Shown here piece after piece: positions 25,679 to 33,480 of a stretch of DNA of 64,000 nucleotides (position 1 is its first letter; each line of letters begins with the position of its first letter). The stretch comes from Promethearchaeota archaeon. GTDB taxonomy: Archaea > Asgardarchaeota > Lokiarchaeia > Sigyniarchaeales > SOKP01. A model generated the notes under the pieces. That model was given only the letters and a program-made list of their open reading frames with translations. It made no database searches and was not told where the DNA came from. The position numbers and the translations under genes were made by a program. The DNA lies in the NCBI GenBank assembly GCA_018238625.1, contig JABCSY010000004.1, positions 22,868 through 86,867 on the forward strand. The letters are read 5' to 3'.

Positions 25679-26485
25679 ATGAATGAGAACAAAGTAGAAG
25701 GAAAAGTTAATTCCGAATTTGAGCAGAAAAAAGGGCAAGTTGTCGAACTTCCCATTCTAGACTTCCTCAAAATTAATTTCATTAGCTTCTTGGTCCCTCT
25801 TTATGCGTGTTTAGGTTTTTTTTTATTATTTGAATATGGTTTTATAATCTATTTTTCAATTCTACCAATAATTCATTTCTTATTACTCCCTGGTTTCCTA
25901 CTATTTCTTTATTTTATTTATCTTATTTTATTAATTGAGTTCACAGCATTATGGACTCGGCGATGGAGTAAGAAATCTCCTCCCGTAGAAGGGGTTTTCA
26001 AACGGGTTTTAGACGATGTTAACAGCGAAGAAGGAAAGATGATGAAATACTACCACAAAAGAGGATTCATAGTAAAATATCCGATGTGGTTGACGTCCAA
26101 ATCGCCTTTTCCTTGGCTCGTGAATCGCGCGCTAAGAAGGATTAGTCACAATAAAATCGGAAAGAACGTAATTTATTGCGATTCTTACGTAGGTTTAGAA
26201 TTCACAGATTTAGGAGATAACGTCTTCTTCTACCCTACATCTGCATTGTCGAGCCACGCCGTTAATACTATCTTTGGAAAGATAAGTATGATGGAAATAA
26301 AACTTGGAAAAAACACGACGTTCTATCCTGGAATAATAGCCGGTCCCAACGCTTTAACAGAGGATAATAACGTTATCTTTCCAAACACGGTGTTACATAA
26401 AAATTGGAGAGGGAAACCAGATAAATACTATTACCAAGGAAGTCCTGGAAGACATATAGAAATCAAGCATTTGAAAAAAAAATAA
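25679..26485 (+). CDS. Membrane-anchored left-handed beta-helix (hexapeptide) protein
   Basis: A 268-residue protein with about two or three hydrophobic segments at residues 30-95, then a soluble part. From about 160 there are imperfect hexapeptide turns (IGKNVIYCDSYVGLEFTDLG, then KISMMEIKLGKNTTFYPGII), typical of left-handed beta-helix acyltransferases or of the related terminal domains of large peptide synthetases. The usual catalytic His of acetyltransferases is not obvious; SSHAVN is one possibility. The product may modify a lipid or surface polymer at the membrane. Short spacing to the convergent acyl-CoA synthetase gene (26 bases). Confidence 0.65.
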   Translation: MNENKVEGKVNSEFEQKKGQVVELPILDFLKINFISFLVPLYACLGFFLLFEYGFIIYFSILPIIHFLLLPGFLLFLYFIYLILLIEFTALWTRRWSKKSPPVEGVFKRVLDDVNSEEGKMMKYYHKRGFIVKYPMWLTSKSPFPWLVNRALRRISHNKIGKNVIYCDSYVGLEFTDLGDNVFFYPTSALSSHAVNTIFGKISMMEIKLGKNTTFYPGIIAGPNALTEDNNVIFPNTVLHKNWRGKPDKYYYQGSPGRHIEIKHLKKK

Positions 26486-26511
26486 AATCTTTAGTACAAT
26501 TTTATTTTAAT

Positions 26512-28011
26512 TTAAGAAGCTTGTGTAGATTCAATTTTTGGGAATTTTTTATGCTTTTGCAAGAATTCTCTATAAGAATTCACCTTATCTAAAACAGAAC
26601 CCGCAAGTTCTAGCGATTCGAAAACAGGAACGTTGCGATTTAACAATTTTAGCTTAAATTTGTATCTACTTTTATACGCTTCGAATCCTTCGTTTATTTT
26701 TAACATAACGCAATACATTGGTTTCGTACACGCGCTTTTTGCTTTTGCAATATATCTTATAAATTGTTTGTTTAAATCGAGTCCTTTATACCCCAAATCG
26801 TCCAAAACTTCTTCAAACCCTCCAAATCTTTCGGGATCTTTAACGAAGATAATAGAGGAAATGTTAGGGTCTTTATCTAGCGCTAGAATTGTACGGTAAT
26901 AAATGTTTGGTTGAATTCCCATTCCACCTAGATCTATTGGATTTGATAGGTTGGTATTTACATCTGGGACGAATCTTTTCATTTTATTCATTGTCTTCTC
27001 TGATAATTGAGGTATTTTTAGATTGTATTTTTCTAATATGTCTATTGCCTCAATCGTGGAACCACCACCAATTCCAATCACCCCTACATTACGCGTGTTT
27101 GGTAAGCGAGTTAGATTAAAGGCAGAAGCTAGCGCAGCAAGCTCGTTTGAATTACTTGCTATACAACTACCTGTTTGTTTCCCTACTGCCTTCCAAATAT
27201 CATTGTTCCCGGCTAAACCTCCAGTGTGAGATAAAATTGCTTTTTTTGTTGCTTCTCCATATCCCGCCCTCCAAAGTATTACTGGTTTCCTATTTAGATT
27301 ACATTTCTTAACTATTTCCATGAATTTCCGTCCTTGTTCGATTGATCTCAAGTTCTCAAGGTACAAACCAATTATTTTGGTGTGTTCGTCAGTTAAGAAA
27401 TATTCTAAAAATTCTACAGGAGATAGATCTAACGAATTACCAATTGAAATCGATTTTGAGGTATATAATCCATATGAAACGATAAGCTGAGAGATATTTT
27501 GAGCAATTCCACCAGATTGAAATATTCCACCAAAGTTACCTGATTTTCTGGATTGTTCAAATGCGAAATAGAGCCCTCCTTTTGGATTGTAAACGCCGAT
27601 ACAATTAGGCCCTATAATTCGGATGTTATATTTTCGAGCAACTTGTATCGTTTGGTTTTCCAGCGTCTCGTTTCCAACTTCGCGGAAACCAGAAGAAAAG
27701 ATTGTGCAAAAAGGGACATTTCTCTGACCTATCTCCTCCAATAATTTAGGAACCAGACGTGAAGGTACAGCTAATATGACGTAATCAATGGGTTCCGAAA
27801 TCTCTAAAATAGAGTTATAAACTTTATGACCTAAGACTTCTTTTCCAGCTAATCGAGGATTAAATAAATACATCGGTCCTCGAAACTTATCTTTCATTGC
27901 TCGGACGAAAAAGCCTCCGCCTGCCGGATCCCAGCTTGCTCCAATAATTCCAATAGATCTCGGAAAGAATAACCTATTAAAATCAATTTTTGATTCTTGT
28001 AATGTAGACAT
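26512..28011 (-). CDS. ADP-forming acyl-CoA synthetase, alpha-type subunit
   Basis: A 499-residue protein with the CoA-binding Rossmann domain (IGIIGASWDPAGGG), two succinyl-CoA-synthetase-like domains and the phosphohistidine loop SHTGGLAGNNDIWKAV. These enzymes make ATP from acyl-CoA, ADP and phosphate and are central to peptide and acid fermentation in archaea. The ATP-grasp (beta) part is absent from this gene and from the window, so a separate beta subunit must be encoded elsewhere, or the protein acts in a different complex. It is a fair fit to fermentative Asgard metabolism. No operon partner is close. Confidence 0.85.
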   Translation of the reverse strand: MSTLQESKIDFNRLFFPRSIGIIGASWDPAGGGFFVRAMKDKFRGPMYLFNPRLAGKEVLGHKVYNSILEISEPIDYVILAVPSRLVPKLLEEIGQRNVPFCTIFSSGFREVGNETLENQTIQVARKYNIRIIGPNCIGVYNPKGGLYFAFEQSRKSGNFGGIFQSGGIAQNISQLIVSYGLYTSKSISIGNSLDLSPVEFLEYFLTDEHTKIIGLYLENLRSIEQGRKFMEIVKKCNLNRKPVILWRAGYGEATKKAILSHTGGLAGNNDIWKAVGKQTGSCIASNSNELAALASAFNLTRLPNTRNVGVIGIGGGSTIEAIDILEKYNLKIPQLSEKTMNKMKRFVPDVNTNLSNPIDLGGMGIQPNIYYRTILALDKDPNISSIIFVKDPERFGGFEEVLDDLGYKGLDLNKQFIRYIAKAKSACTKPMYCVMLKINEGFEAYKSRYKFKLKLLNRNVPVFESLELAGSVLDKVNSYREFLQKHKKFPKIESTQAS

Positions 28012-28115
28012 ATAAAAACAGCTTAAAATGACTTCTAATAATAGGTTTAGTAATAATTTTTAACTAAAATATTTTATTATGGCGTAAAGGGGAAATTATC
28101 TTTCTTAAAAAATTA

Positions 28116-28841
28116 TTAGGTAACTCTTCCTAGTAATTCATTGGCCATTGATATATCGTCAGTAATAATTCCATCGACCCCCATTTCGATTAATCGCTCC
28201 ATAACATCCTTATCGTTTACGGTCCAAACATTAACTTTAAGATTGTTGTCATGAGCAAAATCAACGATTTTTTTGTCAGCTACACTATAATGTGGATGTA
28301 TTGCGTAAAATTTGTTATCAACTGCTTTTAAAATCTTTCTTTTAATTTGGCGGACTCGCACAAGATCTGCAGATAACAACAAACCGAGCTTTATATTAGG
28401 TTCTAGATTTTTCAACTTCGCTAACTCGCCAAATGCAAAACAGCTAACAATTGAAGTATTTAGAAGATTTTCTTCTTTCAAAAGTTTAATCAATTTCTCA
28501 AGTAGGCCACTCGATTTAATTTCTATTTGCAAACCCACTTTCTTTTTTGCGACTTTAATTAATTCTAATAAAGTAGGGATTTTTTCGCCTTCACCAGCAT
28601 CTAATTTCTTAATTTCTTCCAAAGTCATATCTTTAATCAATCCTTGGACGCCTGAAGTGCTTAAAGTATCTGAATCGTGAATTATTACAATTTCGCCATC
28701 TTTTGTTTTGTGTATGTCAAATTCTACCATATCAGCTTTTAATTCAATTGCTTTCTTAAAAGCCATCAAAGTGTTTTCAGGGGCGATCGCGCTTGCGCCT
28801 TTATGTCCAATTATTAAAATATCTTTTTTTTTTAATGTCAT
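28116..28841 (-). CDS. Glycerophosphodiester phosphodiesterase (copy B)
   Basis: A 241-residue TIM-barrel phosphodiesterase. Catalytic landmarks are GHKGASAIAPENT, MVEFDIHKTKDG and IHDSD, which carry the metal-binding Glu and Asp and the paired catalytic His residues. The reaction releases glycerol phosphate from glycerophosphodiesters. No signal peptide is present. It follows a paralogue on the same strand with 34 bases between them, so the two are a tandem duplication and probably one transcript. As archaeal lipids are built on glycerol-1-phosphate, the natural substrate stereochemistry is a question. Confidence 0.9.
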   Translation of the reverse strand: MTLKKKDILIIGHKGASAIAPENTLMAFKKAIELKADMVEFDIHKTKDGEIVIIHDSDTLSTSGVQGLIKDMTLEEIKKLDAGEGEKIPTLLELIKVAKKKVGLQIEIKSSGLLEKLIKLLKEENLLNTSIVSCFAFGELAKLKNLEPNIKLGLLLSADLVRVRQIKRKILKAVDNKFYAIHPHYSVADKKIVDFAHDNNLKVNVWTVNDKDVMERLIEMGVDGIITDDISMANELLGRVT

Positions 28842-28875
28842 TAATAAAATCCCTTCAATTATTTAAGATTAAAAA

Positions 28876-29610
28876 TTAAGAAAATGATTTTAAAATAGCT
28901 TTCGCCCGAGAAATATCATTAGTAATTATACCGTCAACGCCTAGCCTTATAAGTTTCTTAATAGACACCTTGGAATCAACCGTCCACGGAAAAACTTTTA
29001 CGTTATTAGCGTGAGCAAAATCCACAAACTGCAGATCTACCATCATTACTAAAGGATTAATCGCGTAAAGGTTATTATCTATACAATACTGAATCATTTC
29101 TTTTTTTTTATCCCAATCAATCTTTATAGTGCCTGGAGTTGGTTCTAATGAAGCTAATTTTAGGGAGGGCTCTAGCTTTTGAATTTTCAATAGCTCATCG
29201 TGTATAAAGGAACTTATTATCGTTGCGTCTAAAATATCATATTCTCGAAAAATATGAATAACTTTTTCTGTAATTCCTTCTACTTTAATTTCGCAATTTA
29301 AACCAATCTTATTTTTTGTCAGCTCAACTAATTCTTGCAAAGTTGGAATTTGTTCCCCCTCTCCAAAGTTTAGTTTTCTCAATTCCTTCAGAGTCATATC
29401 TTTTAGTAATCCATCTTTACCAGTTATTCTTTTAATGTCTTCATCATGTGTAACTACTATATTTCCATCTCGTGTTTCTTGGACATCAAACTCCACATAA
29501 TCGGCTTTTAATTCAATAGCTTTTTGAAAGGCTTTTAGCGTATTTTCGGGTGAAATCGAGCTTGCACCACGATGTCCTACTATTAGAATTTTTTTTTCCA
29601 TTTCAATCAT
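28876..29610 (-). CDS. Glycerophosphodiester phosphodiesterase (copy A)
   Basis: A 244-residue paralogue of the next downstream gene, with the same motifs (GHRGASSISPENT, YVEFDVQETRDG, THDED). Two in-frame ATGs lie three codons apart (29610 and 29601); the second is also plausible. The copies have clearly diverged (for example Arg for Lys in the first motif), so the duplication is not recent. It is first in the minus-strand pair and probably cotranscribed with copy B. Cytosolic. Confidence 0.9.
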   Translation of the reverse strand: MIEMEKKILIVGHRGASSISPENTLKAFQKAIELKADYVEFDVQETRDGNIVVTHDEDIKRITGKDGLLKDMTLKELRKLNFGEGEQIPTLQELVELTKNKIGLNCEIKVEGITEKVIHIFREYDILDATIISSFIHDELLKIQKLEPSLKLASLEPTPGTIKIDWDKKKEMIQYCIDNNLYAINPLVMMVDLQFVDFAHANNVKVFPWTVDSKVSIKKLIRLGVDGIITNDISRAKAILKSFS

Positions 29611-29929
29611 CTTATAAATCTCATCTAAAACTTGTTAATGCTGAGGAAATTTAATATTACTTTTTAATTAAATTTATATTTTAGCAAATTAAAAACTATT
29701 AACTCAGAAAAATACGACTTCTGATAATTTATACTTTCACAAACAAATTTCTCATAACCAATTTAAATAAAATTTAAATACTCAAATACGGCAACAAGTA
29801 TTGGTCGCCATTAAATTTATAAATATAGAATATTTTAATAATTAATTGATAGAAGATTATTGTATAATACTAACAAGTAATAATAAAGGTAAAATTTATA
29901 AAGATAAAATTTTGGTGGTCAACGAAACT
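29611..29929. other. Divergent intergenic region
   Basis: This spacer of about 320 bases holds the promoters of the phosphodiesterase pair (minus) and the zinc-ribbon gene (plus). The plus strand has an open frame starting at TTG 29846 that runs into the zinc ribbon, and a Shine-Dalgarno-like GGTGG at 29914-29918. Nothing else was recognised. Confidence 0.45.
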
Positions 29930-30181
29930 ATGAGGTTTTGCCCAGATTGCGATAACATCCTGATACCTAAAAACAAAAAACTATTCTGCAAAGCGTGTGA
30001 GAAAGAATTCGAGATAGATCCAAACAATAACGATTATAATATAGTTAAAACGATAAAACACGACGATAAAGAAGCAGCCCCAATAGTGATAAAGAGAGCT
30101 GTAACAAAATCTAAGATTTCTGCTCAAGATAGGAAAGCATTTGAAGAATTCTTCGATGTGGGCGATGCTAACGGGTATTAA
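29930..30181 (+). CDS. TFS/Rpb9-type N-terminal zinc ribbon only (83 aa)
   Basis: An 83-residue protein. The start MRFCPDCDN with C4, C7, C20 and C23 is the N-terminal zinc ribbon of RNA polymerase subunit M/TFS/Rpb9, which binds the polymerase. The C-terminal ribbon of TFS, with its acidic DE hairpin that promotes transcript cleavage, is missing. In its place is a short acidic tail (AFEEFFDVGDANGY). I chose the ATG at 29930 after GGTGG; a TTG at 29846 would add 28 residues unlike the family. It may be a polymerase-binding modulator, or an unrelated ribbon protein. Confidence 0.65.
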   Translation: MRFCPDCDNILIPKNKKLFCKACEKEFEIDPNNNDYNIVKTIKHDDKEAAPIVIKRAVTKSKISAQDRKAFEEFFDVGDANGY

Positions 30182-30343
30182 TTTTGCGGAGAGAACCAAT
30201 TATACGCAATTAATTCCTTCTTCCTTGTTTTAAATTTTAATTTTCATTGATAAAAGATATTTTTAACTTTCACATTAGATTTAATTTAAGTGAAATATTT
30301 TTTTAATAGATTTTAAAGATAATAATGCTGAAAGTTGATTAAA

Positions 30344-30742
30344 ATGGCTGAAGAAAAAAAGAAACGGTTAAAAGGTTTTGCTAAAGTTGTTGCTAAAGAG
30401 GTCGAAGTTTTAAATACAATTGAGCAGTTCAAAGAAGATTTTAAAGATTCCGAACTTAAAATTCTCTTAAACGCCAAAGATGGAAAATACGCTGCTTTGT
30501 TAGTAATCGATAAAGGCAAAGTTTATGTAGAGAGCATCGAAAACAAACCAAAAGAAAACATAAAAAAGAAGAACGCTGGATGGGATGGATTATTGCAAGC
30601 AAAAATGCAACTTTTTGTAGAGCTTTTAGGTGGGGAAGATGTTTCGACGGGCTCAATAATTTGGAAAATTCTTACCTTCCGAATCAAAATTAAGGGGATT
30701 AAAAACGTTCTAACTCTAATGAAATTATTTGAATATGAATAA
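30344..30742 (+). CDS. SCP2 sterol-carrier-like domain protein
   Basis: A 132-residue protein. The strand-helix-strand order (KILLNAKDGKYAALLVIDKG, KVYVESIEN, then a helix, then STGSIIWKILTFRIKIKGIKN) fits the SCP2 lipid-binding fold, where a five-stranded sheet and helices enclose a hydrophobic tunnel. I chose ATG at 30344 over the upstream TTG at 30335. The charged N-terminus (EEKKKRLKGF) is not a signal peptide. It may carry lipids or acyl-CoA. Fold assignment is moderate. Confidence 0.5.
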   Translation: MAEEKKKRLKGFAKVVAKEVEVLNTIEQFKEDFKDSELKILLNAKDGKYAALLVIDKGKVYVESIENKPKENIKKKNAGWDGLLQAKMQLFVELLGGEDVSTGSIIWKILTFRIKIKGIKNVLTLMKLFEYE

Positions 30743-30815
30743 ACTTTTGTTAGAATTTCATTAGATTAGATTTAATGATAAGAATTTAATTTTTTCTTTC
30801 TATTTTTTCCTAATT

Positions 30816-31247
30816 TTAAACTTCTAATTTGAATACGGTAATTAATGATAACATTTTTTCTTTTAATCCTTCAGAGGTCTCATCTTTGACAGATTGAATA
30901 AGTACGTTTTTATCTTGGTCAGAGATATCGTGAAATCTATCAAGAAAGAGTCTCAAGTAAAGAACTTTTTTTGATGGATTTTTCTGGATATTGGAAACGA
31001 GATTATCAATTATGGAACTGATCGAAATAAGTTCTGAGCTTTCCGTTTCAGAAACACAAAGATTTTCTTTAGAAAAGCCATGTTCTTTAATAATACTATT
31101 TTTTTCAATAATATCGTTGGTTATCTCTTTGAGAAGATCATTTCGTGAGGTGATTGTTAAGTTTGAAAGAAATTCTTCCATTTCTCTGTTTTTTTTCTCA
31201 ATATCCTTAATTATTGAAATTGTTTTAATTATTTTTTCCGGCTCCAT
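30816..31247 (-). CDS. Hypothetical helical protein, 143 aa
   Basis: I do not recognise this protein. It is almost wholly helical by pattern. The first half is a probable coiled coil (KIIKTISIIKDIEKKNREME), the rest amphipathic helices (VLYLRLFLDRFHD). It has one cysteine and no signal peptide. It is divergent from the RNase III gene by about 50 bases, which might place both under a shared control region. Confidence 0.55.
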   Translation of the reverse strand: MEPEKIIKTISIIKDIEKKNREMEEFLSNLTITSRNDLLKEITNDIIEKNSIIKEHGFSKENLCVSETESSELISISSIIDNLVSNIQKNPSKKVLYLRLFLDRFHDISDQDKNVLIQSVKDETSEGLKEKMLSLITVFKLEV

Positions 31248-31300
31248 ATTAAACTAGACTTGTCTAAATTTTTAAATTTTTCCTTACTTATTTTAGTGGT

Positions 31301-32026
31301 ATGGACAAACTTATTATAGAAGACAAATTAAAACTGTTTCAAGAGCTTATCAACTATCAATTTCAAAACCGCGAAATACTACTTGAAGCCTTAACTACCC
31401 CTCTATATGGGAATGAAAACAATTTAAGTCATTATGAAATTTTAGAAACTCTCGGAGATGCGGTGATAAAATTGATCTTTAGTTTGAAAATATATAATTC
31501 AGGTGAAAATGATCCCGGCAGATTAACTAAAACAAAACAATGTTTAGAAGATAACCAGACCTTTTTAAAGGTAGCTACCGAAATAAAATTATGGAAATAT
31601 ATTATTTCATCAAAGAAACAGAAAGTTAGGGACACTTCAATTTTAGCCGATGTTATTGAATCAATATGCGGTGCTATTTACATTGATTCTGGAAATAACC
31701 TCGAAATCGTTGAGCAAAAAATTATTAACACTTATTTCTATGATTGGGATGCTTTAATAGAGGGGTCATCTAATTTGTTCAAAAACCAACTCTTAGAATA
31801 CTTACAAAATATATTCAAAATCACGCCTACAATTAAATTTGAATATGAAAAGTTAGGTCCAGACAATGACGCTCGTTGGATCGTGAAGAATCCTGAGATC
31901 TTAGATAAAAAACAAAATAGATTGTTAAACCTTCCCGATAATTTGAGATCAGAAAAATTCAGACGAATAAAAGATGCTGAAAAAGATCTCAGTTTAAAAG
32001 TACTAAAATATTTACAGTCGAAGTGA
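31301..32026 (+). CDS. rnc: Ribonuclease III with C-terminal dsRNA-binding-like domain
   Basis: A 241-residue protein. The RNase III signature reads YEILETLGDAV, giving acidic residues E46, E49 and D53, and the second half LADVIESICGAIYID gives D117 and E120. All positions needed for two-metal cleavage of double-stranded RNA are therefore present. The C-terminus (about 160-241: FKNQLLEYLQNIF, TPTIKFEYEKLGPDNDA, then a helix with DAEKDLSLKVLKYL) follows the pattern of a dsRNA-binding domain, though the usual KKxAExxAA helix is altered. Length matches bacterial enzymes. Archaea seldom encode RNase III, so acquisition from bacteria or an old trait of Asgards are both possible. Confidence 0.85.
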   Translation: MDKLIIEDKLKLFQELINYQFQNREILLEALTTPLYGNENNLSHYEILETLGDAVIKLIFSLKIYNSGENDPGRLTKTKQCLEDNQTFLKVATEIKLWKYIISSKKQKVRDTSILADVIESICGAIYIDSGNNLEIVEQKIINTYFYDWDALIEGSSNLFKNQLLEYLQNIFKITPTIKFEYEKLGPDNDARWIVKNPEILDKKQNRLLNLPDNLRSEKFRRIKDAEKDLSLKVLKYLQSK

Positions 32027-32248
32027 CTTCTGTGTTTAATAAATATCCTATATTACTTTATAGTTTTAAAATAGATAGGAAAAGAATTGAAAGAAGTCTT
32101 GATATTCGAATAAATTAGAATCTTAATGTTTAAAGCTTTTTTATGCTTTTTTTTCTTACAACAATAAAATTTATTTAATTACATATTAAGATTATTTTTA
32201 GTTATAATTTTCAAATCTAAATATTTTAATTTTAACGGGTTAACCTTA

Positions 32249-33427
32249 ATGTCTGAATCAAGAATCATAAAAAAGACTCCTGAAATGGAAGATTACGAAG
32301 AAGAAACGGGAAAATTAGCAATATGGAAAGGTAAAGTAAATAAAGATTTTAAGAAGTGGCAAATTAAGAAGCAAAAGGATTCTATCAAAGAACAAAAAAT
32401 AGAAACACTCTCGTTATCTCGTCAGGAAAGAAAACAAGTAAAAACAGAACTAAAACAACAAAAAGAGGTCGGGAAAGATTACGAGCATCTTATTGTTGTT
32501 GAAAACCTCCACAAGACTTATTTGCTAGGGACTACAGCCGTTGCAGCTCTACGAGGCGTGGATTTAACGATAGATAAAGGGGATTTCATAGACATTATGG
32601 GTCCTTCTGGGAGTGGTAAGACAACGCTCTTGAATCTTTGTGGTGGTCTTGACACCCCTACGAGAGGAAAAATCTTTTTAGAAGGTCGTAATATTTCTAT
32701 GCTAAATGACAATGATTTAGCAGAAATAAGAAGAGAACGCATAGGATTTGTTTTTCAATTTTATAATTTATTACCTCAAATGACATCTTTAGAAAATGTA
32801 ATGGTTCCTTTACATTTTTCAGGGAAACTAAGTAAACGAGGAAAGAGAAAGAAAGCTTTGGATTTATTAAATCTTGTTGGTTTAGAAGAGCGTTCACATC
32901 ATTCTCCTTCAGAACTAAGTGGTGGGGAACAACAACGAGTAGCAATTGCAAGAGCATTTGCCAACGACCCAGCCATAGTAATTCTCGACGAACCGACCGG
33001 TGACTTAGACTCCAAAACCGGAATTATGATTTTGAACCTTATAAGAGATCTAAATAAAAAAGGAGCAACATTTATATCGGTATCTCACGATGCTGCGGTT
33101 TCTGAATTCGCTTCTAAAGTTTATCACATGAGAGATGGAAAGTTAACCCATGAAGGGAAAATAGGAGGCTTAAAAGAAACGGAAGCCATGCAAATAAGAA
33201 GAAAACAAGAAGCCGAAATAAATAAAGAAAAATGTAAAAATATGATTTTTAGATTTTTATTTGCGAACCAAGGGAAAAATCAGATTAAAGTAAGTGATAT
33301 TAAAAGTTCTGTTCCAAATCCAATTATTATGAACTTACCAGAGCATTTTAACGATATTTTAGTAGAATTATTAAAAGAAAATAATATTAACGGAAATATT
33401 ACAGGAGATAAATTGCTTCTAACTTAA
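32249..33427 (+). CDS. ABC transporter ATPase, MacB/LolD type, with extra termini
   Basis: A 392-residue ATPase. Walker [10 protein letters not shown] is at about 118-126, the signature [14 protein letters not shown] near 225, Walker [13 protein letters not shown] near 247 and the switch His in SVSHD. This is the MacB/LolD/FtsE-like class that pairs with FtsX-type permeases and drives mechanotransmission instead of ordinary transport. About 80 charged residues precede the ABC core and about 80 follow it, ending in a small domain of unknown role. Two FtsX-like permeases follow in the same locus, so it is their motor. Probable first gene of the operon. Confidence 0.9.
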   Translation: MSESRIIKKTPEMEDYEEETGKLAIWKGKVNKDFKKWQIKKQKDSIKEQKIETLSLSRQERKQVKTELKQQKEVGKDYEHLIVVENLHKTYLLGTTAVAALRGVDLTIDKGDFIDIMGPSGSGKTTLLNLCGGLDTPTRGKIFLEGRNISMLNDNDLAEIRRERIGFVFQFYNLLPQMTSLENVMVPLHFSGKLSKRGKRKKALDLLNLVGLEERSHHSPSELSGGEQQRVAIARAFANDPAIVILDEPTGDLDSKTGIMILNLIRDLNKKGATFISVSHDAAVSEFASKVYHMRDGKLTHEGKIGGLKETEAMQIRRKQEAEINKEKCKNMIFRFLFANQGKNQIKVSDIKSSVPNPIIMNLPEHFNDILVELLKENNINGNITGDKLLLT

Positions 33428-33480
33428 ATGAATTCATCTTTGTTAATATTTAATGTAAATAAAGAAAACTTTTAGTTCAA

